A stretch of DNA of 57,210 nt from NCBI GenBank assembly GCA_963696325.1, contig CAVOJV010000013.1:1-57210 (forward strand), written 5' to 3'. This stretch comes from CAVOJV01 sp963696325. Its GTDB lineage: Bacteria; Pseudomonadota; Gammaproteobacteria; Competibacterales; Competibacteraceae. Positions 10,216 to 19,561 of the stretch are shown piece by piece (positions within the stretch are counted from its first letter, which is position 1; each line of letters begins with the position of its first letter). Under the pieces are notes generated by a model, which had not been told where the DNA came from, did not search any database, and saw only the letters and a list, made by a program, of their open reading frames with translations. The translations under genes and the position numbers were made by a program.

Positions 10216-10981
10216 ATGCCGAATACCGTACTCTACGACAAGGGTAACCACAGGAACGTTCTGCTCGAGGATTTCGGCCTCGGCGGGCTTTCGGTGCAGG
10301 TTAACCAACACGTGATTGTCCATGGTGATGCTGGGATGATCCTCGATCCTGGCGGTCACAAGGTGTATAGCCGCGTTCTTTCGGAAACGCTGGCTATCCT
10401 AGGAAAAACCAGTTTACGCTACATTTATCTTTCCCACCAGGATCCGGACATCGTCGCCGCCGTCAATGGCTGGCTGCTGACTACCGACGCGGAGGCTTAT
10501 ATCTCCAAGCTGTGGCTGCGTTTTGTTCCGCACTTTGGACTCGACCATTTGGTCGCGGACCGCTCAAACCGATAGCTGATGAAGGTATGGTCCTCGACCT
10601 CGCTGGTGCCCAGTACTGGTTATTCCAGCGCACTTCCTGCACAGCCCCCGGAAACTTGCAAGTCTACGATCCGGTGGCGAAGATTGTCTACAGCGGCGAT
10701 CTGGGTGCATCCTTAGGTATGGATTATGTGTATGTGTCCGATTTCGATGCACATGTGCCTTATATGGAGGGTTTTCATCAGCGTTACATGGCCTCGAATA
10801 AGGTGCTGAGAGCTTGGGCAAACATGGTTCGGAAGCTGGACATTGAGATCATCGCTCCGCAACACGGGGCTATTTTCAGAGGCAAACCAATGGTTGAACG
10901 ATTCATCGACTGGTGTGCCGAGCTGGATTGCGGTGTCGACCTCATCACCGGTCTCTTCAAGCTGCCATCCCCAAGGCCTAG
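10216..10981 (+). pseudogene. ODP-type diiron metallo-beta-lactamase-fold protein (left copy)
   Basis: Left copy of 37004-37771. ATG 10216 follows AAGGAG at 10205-10210. The N-terminal frame is intact to about 10560. One base is then lost (CGCTCAAACC where the right arm has CGGCTCAAACC), and another change near 10612 replaces the LLVIPAHF segment. The C-terminal half, including YSGDLG and APQHG, is intact in another frame. Confidence 0.8.
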
Positions 10982-11045
10982 GTTTGGCAATCGCGGATCC
11001 TGCGGAACCTAGCAAAACGGCCATTACCACAGACCCTAAGTCACG

Positions 11046-11728
11046 ATGGAAGCACGTGAAGCACCGAGGCGGTATCGCGTGGTCGGTGAAAAAACCCCGC
11101 TGTGGGTTGCCTTTGCTCTCGCCCTGCTCGGGGTTCTCGGCAGTGTCGCTACGGCGTACTTGTTGGCTGGCGAACTGCAACTGCAGGCATGGCTGCCGTG
11201 GGTAGGCGATAAAGGCGCAAAACAGGTGGGAGGGGTAGTGCCGCCTTTCCAAGTCGGCGTTGGATCAGAGTCGATCCCTGCCCTAGCAAACAAGCTAGTG
11301 GAAACGCCCAGTGCGGTCAACGTCCAACCTAGCGTCGTTGAGGCGCCTGATTGTCCGCCACTGTTTACCGTCCTGTTTGCCACTGAAAGTGCTCGCCCGC
11401 CGGCAACGGCCGATCTCCAGGAAGAGTTCCGGGCTAAGAGACTTGGTTAGATGCGCATCCGGAAGCGAAATTGCTGGTCGAAGGGCACAGCGACCTGCGG
11501 GGGACCGAGCAGTTCAATTTGCGGTTGAGTTCCCAACGCGCAGAGGCCATTGCGGCATTGTTGATTGCAGCGAGGGTATCTCGGGAACAACTGGTCACGC
11601 GCGCTTACGGTAAGAGTAAACCGCTGCCGGGGCGCCGGGCAGAATCTGCGAGCAACCGCCGTGTTTCCCTGGGGGTAGAAGGTTTCCAAGGGTGTTCAAA
11701 AACCGCAAGCGAAGGTGACATACGATGA
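11046..11728 (+). pseudogene. OmpA-like envelope protein (left copy, frameshifted)
   Basis: Left copy of 36256-36939. The frame is intact from ATG 11046 to about 11420, then shifts. The OmpA C-terminal domain continues in another frame to TGA 11726-11728. The stop overlaps the next start as ATGA, as in the right arm, so translational coupling is conserved. Confidence 0.8.
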
Positions 11729-12379
11729 TACTACTGGCCGCCGCGATAGCGGGAGTTAGCGCAGCGGTCTTATTGCTCACCGCAGGCTATCTGTTTGGTA
11801 TAAAACGGGGCTTCGAGGCGAGAGAGCAACTGCGCCAGCAAAATTTACAGCAAGCTGAGGAACTGCGTCTGCGAGAGCGACTGACGCGGCAGCAGCGAAA
11901 CGATGCCGATATTCAGTCCTTGAGAACCGAACTCGGCAAGGTGCAACAAGTGTTGACTCCGCTGATACAGCGCGAACGACTCGGTTTTGCCCTGGCAAAC
12001 CTGGAAACCGGAGATGGGCGCCACCGCGACCTCACCGGTCTGGTCGATCAGATTGCCGCAAAAGGTAGTTTTTCAGCGGTGTTGCTGAATGATGCCCAGG
12101 GGCTGCCGCTGGCGGCTAGCAGTAACAGCCAAGGATCTCGATAGACTGGCCGTGCTTTCGTCAATGGTGCTATTGCTCGCCGATCGTATCAGCCGCGATA
12201 ACGCGCCCAGTCCATTGGCAGTAATGGTACATGACGAAGCAAATAAGCTGACGCTCTGCCGTATCTTCCGCGTTGGCGGTAAACGCCTACTGTTAACGGC
12301 AGTGTCGACCGATGCGCAGCTGCAGCCTACTGCTCTTGATCCGGCTCTGGCCAAGGTGGATACCGTGTTATCAGTTTAG
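11725..12379 (+). pseudogene. Membrane-anchored Roadblock-like protein (left copy, frameshifted)
   Basis: Left copy of 35606-36259. It begins inside the stop codon of the OmpA-like gene. The frame is intact through the membrane helix and coiled coil to about 12125, where an insertion (AACAGCCAAGG against AACGCCAAGG in the other arm) shifts it. The remaining Roadblock-like part ends at TAG 12377-12379. Confidence 0.8.
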
Positions 12380-12453
12380 CGCGAAATTCTCACTCTACCG
12401 GAAATATCAGCATCGGCTACCCCGTTAAATTATTACCTTGGATTGAACCATGC

Positions 12454-12534
12454 CAGCGATGTTGAGGGACTTTTTGGCTAATGCAGGGCTAAGGCTGAAG
12501 GCTCCCCAAGAGGTAGGACAGAAAGTTAAGCGTT
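12454..12534. repeat. Dispersed repeat, second copy (left arm)
   Basis: The segment AGCGATGTTGAGGGACTTTTTGG continued by CTAATGCAGGGCTAAGG and a GTTAAG tail matches the sequence at 129-149 plus 1842-1884 next to the IS1634-like relic (interrupted there by the 150-1832 element). The resemblance to the end of an IS relic suggests a solo terminal fragment or a miniature element. The rest of the 322-bp gap between the operon and tas (12380-12701) shows nothing else. Confidence 0.5.
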
Positions 12535-12701
12535 GAACCAATTGACGAGGTATCCAGTGCCACCGTTGAAAAGCTCCCCGGAAAAAGACCACGACCCGCC
12601 GGACCAGCGGCCTTAAGAGCATCCGGCGTTATCATAGCAAAGCCTCGACCAAAAGCCTCTGACGGTAGCTGGTTTAGTAGCCGCCTAACCTGAAACTCGG
12701 T

Positions 12702-13741
12702 TCAGGGGCATGGATTCGGCTGAGCCATATGAATAGCCTCGATCTTTTCAAGTATCTCCGGAGATAACTCGAGGTCGATGCTGGCGATGTTGTTGTCCAG
12801 TTGCTCCATGGTGGTGGCGCCGATGATAGTGGCGGCCAGAAAGGGTCGGCTGTTGACGTAGGCTAAAGCCATCTGCGCAGGGTCCAGATTGTGCTGGCGG
12901 GCAAGTTCCACATAGGCATTTACAGGCGCCTGGGCCTCCGGTGTGTGATAGCGGGAGAAACGGGTGAACAGGGTGAGACGGGCATTGGGCGGCTGCCGGC
13001 CGTCCGAGTATTTACCGCTCAGGATGCCGAAAGCGAGTGGTGAGTTGGCCAGCAATTTCACATTTTCGCGGTGGGCGATCTCGGCTAGGCCAATTTCGAA
13101 GGTTCGATTCAACAGGTTGTAGCAGGATTCTGAATGCTGATAACCCGCGGCAGCCTCTGCTGTTCGGCGATCCGCAGATAGCTCATCACACCCCAGGGCG
13201 TTTCGTTGGATACCCCGATATAACGGATCTTGCCAGCCCGCACCTGCTCATTCAAAACGTTGAGCGTTTCGGCGATCGGGGTAAAGGGCGCGTCGTTGTG
13301 GACATAACCCAGCCTGCCGAAGAAATTGGCCTGCCGATCCGGCCAGTGTATTTGGTAGAGATCGATATAATCGGTCTGTAAACGCTTAAGACTGGCATCC
13401 AGCGCTTGAACGATGTTGCGGCGGTCCCGGCAGATCGTCCCTTGCCGCAGGTAGGCCATTTCCTCAGAACGGCCTGCTACCTTGGTGGCCAAAATCAGCT
13501 TATTCCGGTTTCCGTGCCGTTTCAGCCAGGTGCCGATGTATTGCTCGGTCAGACCTTGGGTCTGGGAACGCGGCGGCACCGGATACATTTCGGCAGCATC
13601 GATGAAATTGATCCCTGGGCCAAGGCGCAATCCAATTGAGCGTCAGCCTCGGCCTCACTGTTCTGCTCCCCCCAGGTCATGGTGCCCAGGCAGATGCGGC
13701 TGATCTTGAGGGTCGGTATTGGCGAGCGGGTTATAGCGCAT
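12702..13741 (-). pseudogene. tas: Tas-type aldo/keto reductase (left copy, frameshifted)
   Basis: Left copy of 34245-35283. Breaks occur near 13690 (after NPLANT), 13620 and 13115. The C-terminal part 12702-13112 is intact here and gives the true ending (AATIIGATTMEQLDNNIAS to NPCP) that is frame-shifted in the right arm. Combining both arms gives one uninterrupted protein of about 346 residues. Confidence 0.85.
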
Positions 13742-13775
13742 AGGGCTTTTCTTGCGGTCCTGATTGTGGGCGGGG

Positions 13776-14896
13776 CTAGCTGAATCGGGCCAACACGCCG
13801 GTGTAGCCGTACAAGCGGTTGTGGAAGATTTCACCATTGCAGAAAAAGCCCACCACCGGCACATCACCTAGTTCGGTTCGAATCATTCGCAGTTCCTGGG
13901 AATCGTCGCCGAACAGATGTCGACCCCGGCCCAAGCAGGAGAAATAAACTCCTCCCGAGCCGGGGCCGGGAGGCGTCGCTGAATATCCCGCAGCATGCGC
14001 CGCATGTCCTCACGGGCGCTATTGCCGTCGCGCCGACAGAACAATAGGGGCTGGCCGGGATTAACATATTCGCCCACGGCAATGCGGCGGCTATTGGGGT
14101 CCAGGCCAATCAGATTGCGCACCAGGTAATCATTATGGTCCGTGCCGGCAATCGGCAGGCCGACGAAGATGTAACCGGCCAGACGCTGTGGATCACGGGC
14201 CAGAATCTCGCCAACATCTTCAAAAGCACATCCAGGGCTGGGCGACCATCGATGCGATAGATGATGTTGAGGTCGCACGCAGTGATCCGATGCGGAGAGC
14301 CAAGCGGTGAACAGCCCTGGGTCAGTCCCGTGGTAACTGGAATGTCGGGGTCGAACAACAGGCCGGAAATCCCGCCTTCGCTAAGGGTGTCAGCAACCTG
14401 CTTGTATTGTTGATTGACCGATGAGGTCAATCCGCCGATAAAAAAGGCTGCGGGTACTTTCTGAACCAATCGCTCCAGCAGGCTCACCATCGCTGGATTA
14501 CGGGGATAGCCATGGAGGATGCCGAAATGATTGCTGTGCTTGCGATACCAGGGACGGCAGGCGGCGACAAAAGCGCCCAGGTCGCTGCGAACTGCCGGGA
14601 TGATGCACAGTCCATCGTTAGGAAACTCACCCACCATCAGCGCCATGGCAGGAGTATCGTAATACTCATGGCCGGTACAATTGATACCGATGCCCGCACT
14701 ACCGATCCAGTGTGGCACGGCGGTGGCGTTTTTTAGGGCGGGCAGAATTTGCTCCAGGTGCGGGGCAAGGGCGGCGGTGACATAAAAGAAATCCCAGCCT
14801 GGTGCCCGTGGATGGAGCGCCAAGCTGGCTTAGACAGTCATCGCAAACCACCCGCCAGTCGTCGCCACTGCTGTGGGCGATGGAAAACCGTTGCAT
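13776..14896 (-). pseudogene. FIST-domain sensory protein (left copy, frameshifted)
   Basis: Left copy of 33089-34210, with the same start (ATG at 14894-14896) and stop. Frame changes occur near 14790, 14225 and 13945, each a single-base difference from the right arm. The middle segment 14225-14785 is intact. Confidence 0.8.
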
Positions 14897-14949
14897 GGTA
14901 GGGTTTAAGTCTCCGGTTGGCTCTTTCAGATAAGCCTAGCAGAGCTTTC

Positions 14950-15636
14950 CTAACAGCGCTGGAAGAGCAGATCCCAGACCGTATGTCCCAGGCTTAGACC
15001 GCGCCGCTCGAACTTGGTCAGTGGGCGGTAATAGGGGCGTTCGGCAAATTTACTGGCTGTGTTGACGAAACCCTCTGCCGCCTCCAACACCGCCAGCATA
15101 TGCAAAGCATAAGCCTCCCAGTCGGTCGCCAAGTGGAGATGGGCACCCGGTTTGAGCTTGCGCGCCAGCAGCGCCACGAAATCTGGCTGGATCAAACGGC
15201 GTTTGTGATGGCGGTGCTTCGGCCAGGGGTCCGGGAAGAACACCTGGATGCGATTTAGGCTGGCATCTGGCAATTGGCGCGCTAACACCTCCACCGCATC
15301 CACGCACAGCACCCGCAGATTGCTCAGTCCTAGCGACTCTATCCGCATTAACACATGGCCCACGCCGGGGCGATGGACTTCGATGCCGAGAAAATCGGCA
15401 TCTGAACGCGCCTGAGCCATAGTGGCCAGGAACTGCCCGTTACCAAAACCGATTTCCAGAATACGCGGCGCCCGCCGCCGAAACAGCTTGTCCAGATCCA
15501 GCAGCCCCGGCGAAGCATCCACGCCGTAGCGGTCCCAAAGGGTATCGAGCGCCCGCTGCTGGCCGCTGGTCAGACGGCCTTCGCGGCGCACGAAACTGAG
15601 AACGTGGCGCGGTGCATCCGGCAAGGATTCACTCAC
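14950..15636 (-). CDS. trmB: tRNA (guanine-N7)-methyltransferase
   Basis: 228 residues. The enzyme transfers a methyl group from S-adenosylmethionine to N7 of G46 in the variable loop of tRNAs. Visible are the SAM-binding motif EIGFGNGQF (about residues 61-69), an acidic residue at the end of the second strand (GIEVHRPG), and the family signature FFPDPWPKHRHHKRR. The GTG start at 15634-15636 is chosen because it overlaps the thiG stop codon by one base (TAGTG) and gives the usual TrmB length. A longer in-frame extension would run antisense-free through thiG and is unlikely. This copy is intact. The right copy differs by N-G-E-S for N-G-Q-F in the SAM motif and DYRP for YYRP. Confidence 0.92.
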   Translation of the reverse strand: MSESLPDAPRHVLSFVRREGRLTSGQQRALDTLWDRYGVDASPGLLDLDKLFRRRAPRILEIGFGNGQFLATMAQARSDADFLGIEVHRPGVGHVLMRIESLGLSNLRVLCVDAVEVLARQLPDASLNRIQVFFPDPWPKHRHHKRRLIQPDFVALLARKLKPGAHLHLATDWEAYALHMLAVLEAAEGFVNTASKFAERPYYRPLTKFERRGLSLGHTVWDLLFQRC

Positions 15637-16436
15637 TAGAAAAACGTTCCATCGATGGGGGAAGAGGCGCTGGCATAGCGTTTGCGCGGAATGCGCCCGG
15701 CCAAATATGCTTCGCGGCCGGCCTCGATGGCCTTTTTCATGGCCGAAGCCATCAGTATCGGGTTTTTCGCGCCAGCGATGGCGGTGTTCATAAGCACGCC
15801 ATCGCACCCCAGTTCCATCGCAATGGCTGCATCCGAGGCAGTGCCCACGCCGGCATCCACCAGGATTGGTACCCTGGCATTCTCCACGATGGAGAGGATG
15901 TTGTAGGGATTGCGAATCCCCAGCCCAGAACCGATAGGGGCGGCCAAGGGCATGACCGCCGCGCAGCCCATCTCCTCAAAACGTTTGGCCAGAATGGGGT
16001 CGTCGTTGGTATAGACCATGACTTTGAAGCCATCGCGAATCAGTATCTCGGCGGCCTTCAAGGTTTCCAAGACGTCCGGAAACAGCGTTTTTTCGTCCCC
16101 GAGTACTTCCAGTTTGACCAGATCGTGGCCGTCCAGGAGTTCCCGAGCCAGCCGGCAGGTGCGAATAGCGCTTTCAGCATCGTAACAACCGGCAGTATTG
16201 GGTAACAGCGTGTAGCGATCCGTTGGAATGACATCCAGAAGGTTGGGTTCATTAGGATTCTGGCCGATGTTGGTGCGGCGCAGTGCAACGGTGACGATTT
16301 GGGCGCCGCTGGCCTCGATAGCCTGACGGGTTTCTTCCAGGTCCTTATATTTACCGGTGCCGACCAGGAGCCGCGAGGTGTACTCGGTGCCAGCAATAAT
16401 CAAGGGTTTAGAGTCTAGAGAGATTTTGTCTTGCAT
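15636..16436 (-). CDS. thiG: Thiazole synthase ThiG
   Basis: 266 residues, intact in this arm. It builds the thiazole phosphate half of thiamine from 1-deoxy-xylulose 5-phosphate, dehydroglycine and ThiS thiocarboxylate. It is a TIM barrel. The lysine that forms a Schiff base with the sugar is Lys108 in LVKLEVLGD. Conserved phosphate-binding segments are AAPIGSGLGIRNP and VDAGVGTASDAA. The gene lies 47 bp after thiS and overlaps trmB by one base, so thiS-thiG-trmB form an operon. Other thiamine genes (thiF, thiH or thiO, thiE) are absent from the window. The right copy is broken near 31885 and 31990. Confidence 0.95.
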   Translation of the reverse strand: MQDKISLDSKPLIIAGTEYTSRLLVGTGKYKDLEETRQAIEASGAQIVTVALRRTNIGQNPNEPNLLDVIPTDRYTLLPNTAGCYDAESAIRTCRLARELLDGHDLVKLEVLGDEKTLFPDVLETLKAAEILIRDGFKVMVYTNDDPILAKRFEEMGCAAVMPLAAPIGSGLGIRNPYNILSIVENARVPILVDAGVGTASDAAIAMELGCDGVLMNTAIAGAKNPILMASAMKKAIEAGREAYLAGRIPRKRYASASSPIDGTFF

Positions 16437-16483
16437 GGTTAGAGGTTAACCCCCTCTCGATAATTGTAAAGGTATTGCAAAGC

Positions 16484-16684
16484 TTAACCGCCGCCGATGG
16501 CGTGGACGATTTCAACGCGGTCTCCGGCTTGCAGGCGACGGGTTTCGAAGCTGCCTCGTGGTACGATTTCCAGGTTTATTTCCAGGGCCAGTCGCTTGTC
16601 GGATAGCTTGAGCAAATCGATCAAGCAGGCGGCGCTTAAGTCGTCTGCAACTTCAAGAGGTTGGCCGTTTACAGTAATTTGCAT
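16484..16684 (-). CDS. thiS: Sulfur carrier protein ThiS
   Basis: 66 residues with the ubiquitin-like fold. The C-terminal Gly-Gly (HAIGGG) is adenylated and converted to a thiocarboxylate that donates sulfur to ThiG. The start MQITVNGQPLEV is typical of the family. It heads the thiS-thiG-trmB operon. I looked upstream for a thiamine-pyrophosphate riboswitch and saw none. Confidence 0.93.
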   Translation of the reverse strand: MQITVNGQPLEVADDLSAACLIDLLKLSDKRLALEINLEIVPRGSFETRRLQAGDRVEIVHAIGGG

Positions 16685-17861
16685 GCTGGGGCTACCTGAT
16701 TTCGGAAAAAGCCGCTATCAAATAAGACAATGGCATTTGCAGGATTTCTATGCTGTCAAGCTCACTGGTCTAAGTCTGATGAGAAGCCTTTACAGTATAC
16801 GATAATTCCTTCCTCCTGGTTTGCTAGGCCGGGTCAGTGTGATGCCGGCTTCACTATAAATCCTCCGTTGATCGGTCAAAGGTGCTCTGGCCTTTCTACA
16901 TAAGGCAGTAAGCTCAGTCCTTCCTTATCAGGCTTGTGCGGGTAACGATCTGGAGCATCGCGTCAATACGATTGGTTGCTTCGATTGAGAGGAGATAAAA
17001 ACTTCTTCATTCTTAGGGATGGATCTGCATGGACTAACAAGTGATCCGATTGTACCTGGTGGTGGCCTGTGCCAGAATGCGTCACTTTGTCTCTTATGTG
17101 AACTGCTGTTGGCCTCGATGTCCCACATTGGGTGAGGATGGTTAAGTTGAGCGAGCTACACAAATTAGAGATGTGAATATGTCCCGTCAACCCTAATCAA
17201 TCCGTATTCTCTTTAGGGCTTATCTCTGGAGTAATGGCGCTTATCAGGACCATTGCGATTAAGCAGGTGCTTTATTATTGATAACATGCACAATTCTGGC
17301 TCTGGGCGGTAGATAGTCAGAGCAAGGCGTGTCGGCCCTGGTCGTCGTTAGAGGTTGACATCTTATATCTAAAGATACCCAGGCTATTGTCATATTTAAT
17401 TATTTAAAAATTAATTAAATCAATTAGTTAAATCATGTTCTGTAATGGTTTTTAAAGAGCTTTTTAATATTCTGTTGCAACAGCCATATTCTTGCAAAAG
17501 CTCTTGCAGGGTCTGCCCTTACTTGTGGCGAAGCGCATAGGCGCCGTCTAACGAAGCCTGATACCTCTTGCGAGGTGTAGTCTGACGTGTCGACATTAAT
17601 TAAGGCTGAAGTCTTGTACCGTTTCTAAGTCTGAGGCCTTGACCGAGTCGGGATGCTCATTGTTAAATAGACTCGGTGTACTATCTGTATCTATGCTTGC
17701 CTCCATAAGCCATGACAATAGCTAATCCTCGTCTGTCAACTTTGAAGTTGCAGAAAATTCAATTTGATGTGTTTCTAAGTCCCTGCGGCTTTAACCTGCA
17801 GTACCAATGTTTCTTGTGCTTAATATATGGATTAGTCCTAAGAAATAATTTAAAATGAAGT
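16685..17861. other. Gene-poor 1.2-kb region between thiS and hns (left copy)
   Basis: No protein family is recognisable on either strand. The longest frames (about 66-75 codons at 16928-17190, reverse) look random in composition. The sequence is AT-rich toward the hns side (17370-17460). It is conserved almost base for base in the other arm, so it offers no independent evidence of function. The thiS promoter must lie within the first about 150 bases. A TATACT-like box is visible near 16796-16801 on the reverse strand. Confidence 0.5.
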
Positions 17862-17877
17862 TGTGATTACAATCACA
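17862..17877. promoter_or_regulatory. CRP-like palindromic operator upstream of hns-like gene (left)
   Basis: TGTGATTACAATCACA is a perfect palindrome with the exact CRP half-sites TGTGA and TCACA and six-base spacing. It ends 38 bases before the hns-like start codon. At that distance it could overlap a promoter and act as a repressor site, or serve as a class II activation site. FNR-type regulators prefer TTGAT, so CRP/Vfr is the better guess. Identical in the right arm (30106-30121). Confidence 0.6.
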
Positions 17878-17915
17878 CAGTTGATAATTTTCTTAAAAAT
17901 AGTAGAAGCGAATAG

Positions 17916-18260
17916 ATGACAATGAGCGAAGCAGTTGAAGGTATTGATCTTGGTTCCTATTCCATAGAGGAACTTAACGCATTGGTTGAGAAGGTGAAAA
18001 GGGAAATCGCACACAAAGAGCGGAGCCGACTTCAGGAAGTTCGCGATCAAATACAGCAGTTGGCGAGCGGCCTAAATATGTCTGTAGAAGACCTTCTTAG
18101 CTATGACCTTAAGAAAAAGAAACCTGTTAAAACCATCGGCAAAATTAAATACCGGAATCCTGCCAATCCTGACCAGACCTGGACCGGCAGGGGTAAGCAA
18201 CCGAATTGGCTAAGAGATTCTTTAGAGCGAGGGATGAATAAGGAGGACTTCGCCATCTAG
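17916..18260 (+). CDS. H-NS family nucleoid-associated protein
   Basis: 114 residues. The N-terminal half (about 15-62) is rich in charged heptad-like residues and would form the dimerising coiled coil. A basic linker KKKKPVKTIGK follows. The DNA-binding motif TWTGRGKQPNWL is at 88-99, matching the core loop that inserts into the minor groove of AT-rich DNA. H-NS proteins silence transferred genes, which fits a region rich in mobile elements. ATG 17916 is chosen. ATG 17922 is an alternative two codons later. A CRP-like site lies upstream and a stable hairpin downstream. Identical in the right arm. Confidence 0.9.
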   Translation: MTMSEAVEGIDLGSYSIEELNALVEKVKREIAHKERSRLQEVRDQIQQLASGLNMSVEDLLSYDLKKKKPVKTIGKIKYRNPANPDQTWTGRGKQPNWLRDSLERGMNKEDFAI

Positions 18261-18272
18261 CTGAAAATTTAT

Positions 18273-18304
18273 GCGGGCAGGGAAGGCATTATGTCCCTGC
18301 CTGC
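18273..18304 (+). terminator. Hairpin after hns-like gene (left)
   Basis: GCGGGCAGGGA (18273-18283) pairs with TCCCTGCCTGC (18294-18304) across a 10-base loop, 13 bases after the stop codon. No T-run follows, so it may stabilise the message end or work with Rho and is not a classic intrinsic terminator. Confidence 0.5.
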
Positions 18305-18410
18305 AGCTCCTGCAACTCCCCCTAAAGATAATGGCGTTCTCGCCTTGGTTGCTTGTGGCGTAGGTAAGGGGTTGTCAAATGTGTTAAAATTAATATAATA
18401 GCTCTGATAT

Positions 18411-18484
18411 GCGGGTGTAGTTCAATGGTAGAACTTCAGCTTCCCAAGCTGATAGCGTGGGTTCGATTCCCATCACCCGCTCCA
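18411..18484 (+). tRNA. tRNA-Gly(CCC)
   Basis: 74 bases including an encoded CCA. The acceptor stem is GCGGGTG with CACCCGC and discriminator T. The D-arm contains TTCAATGG. The anticodon stem TCAGC/GCTGA encloses the loop TTCCCAA, giving anticodon CCC for glycine GGG codons. The T-arm contains GTTCGATTCC. Identical in the right arm. Confidence 0.95.
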
Positions 18485-18485
18485 A

Positions 18486-18522
18486 TAAAGGGGGGTTGCG
18501 TTAGCGCCTACCTTTTTTTGCT
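18486..18522 (+). terminator. Probable terminator after tRNA-Gly (left)
   Basis: A GC-rich interrupted hairpin (GGTTGCG with CGCCTACC, one internal mismatch) is followed by seven T residues. Its position directly behind the tRNA supports transcription termination. Confidence 0.5.
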
Positions 18523-18602
18523 TGTATGCTGGGGACCAGTCCGGGGTGTCATTGGTTGCGATTGGCCGATTGCAGGTAGTTGATAATTGTCGGGAGAGTT
18601 AG

Positions 18603-19409
18603 ATGGTAAGAGTCGCGGTGGCTGGCGCTGGTGGCCGTATGGGTCGAAATGTGGTCGCGGCCTGTTCGCAGACCGAGGGGGTGCGCTGTACGGTGGCATT
18701 CGAGCGAACGGGCAGCGCTATGCTTGGCGCCGATGCGGGTGAGCTGGCCGGAGTAGGCAAGTTGGGAGTGACCGTCGTGGATGATCTTACGCCAAAGCCT
18801 GGGCGAGTTCGACGTGTTGGTCGATTTTACCCAGCCCGAGGCAACCCTGAACCATCTCGAATTGTGTCGGGTGGCTGGGAAAAAAATAGTGATTGGAACC
18901 ACGGGGTTGTCGCCGGGGCAAAAGACCCTAATCGCTAAAGCTGCCGACGTTATGCCCGTGGTGTTTGCTCCCAACATGAGCGTAGGGGTGAACTTATGTT
19001 TCAAACTCCTGGAACTGGCTGCCCGTGTGTTGGGTGATGGTGTGGATGTTGAAGTCATCGAGGCTCATCACCGGCACAAGAGCTGGATGCTCCTTCCGGT
19101 ACCGCCCTGCGGATGGCTGAGGTGGTGGCCCAGACCCTGAATCGGGATTTGGCCGCGTGCGCCGTCTACGACCGCAAGGGCGTGACCGGTGAGCGGCCAC
19201 CCAAGGCCATCGGTTTTACCAGTATCCGGGCCGGTGATATCGTGGGTGAGCATACGGTGTTGTTTGCCGATGTCGGGGAACGCGTCGAAATTACTCACAA
19301 AGCCTCCAGCCGTATGACTTTTGCCAAGGGCGCGGTGCGGGCCGCCCTTTGGTTGATGGGGCGCGAGCGAGGGCTATTCGATATGCAGGATGTCTTGGGC
19401 CTGCGTTAG
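18603..19409 (+). pseudogene. dapB: 4-hydroxy-tetrahydrodipicolinate reductase (left copy, frameshifted)
   Basis: Left copy of 28575-29378. An extra C near 18792 (ACGCCAAAG against ACGCAAAG) and a lost base near 19080 break the frame at residues about 64 and 160. The start, the NAD-binding motif and the C-terminal domain are otherwise the same. Confidence 0.88.
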
Positions 19410-19506
19410 CAGCCAGGGTGATGAGTTGTCAATGCGTGGACACCTGGCAAACCATGCAGTAGAATTTTCTGGCTTTTAAGAGTTTTTAATTTCAAGACGG
19501 ATCAGG

Positions 19507-19561
19507 GCGGGAGAGGGTTACTACATCCCCTCCCGCTTTGCATGTCTGACGGGAGGACCCT
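19507..19561 (+). promoter_or_regulatory. carA leader with two mutually exclusive hairpins (left)
   Basis: GCGGGAGAGGG (19507-19517) pairs with CCC-CTCCCGC (19527-19536). The same CTCCCG segment can instead pair with CGGGAGG (19550-19556), which is the ribosome-binding site of the TTG-started carA. One fold exposes the site and the other hides it. No ligand-binding domain is recognised in the about 95 bases upstream. Identical in the right arm (28423-28477). Confidence 0.45.

Noticed and set aside
15637..15807. Long N-terminal extension of TrmB
   Set aside because: It would overlap thiG in another frame. The GTG overlapping the thiG stop gives the normal TrmB length.
16685..16900. Thiamine-pyrophosphate riboswitch upstream of thiS
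   Set aside because: The conserved CTGAGA and ACC-CTTGAACCTGAT-type elements are not present on the coding strand in either arm.
16928..17190. Small reverse-strand frames of 66-75 codons in the thiS-hns gap
   Set aside because: No ribosome site, no domain, low-complexity random composition. They occur in both arms only because the arms are copies.
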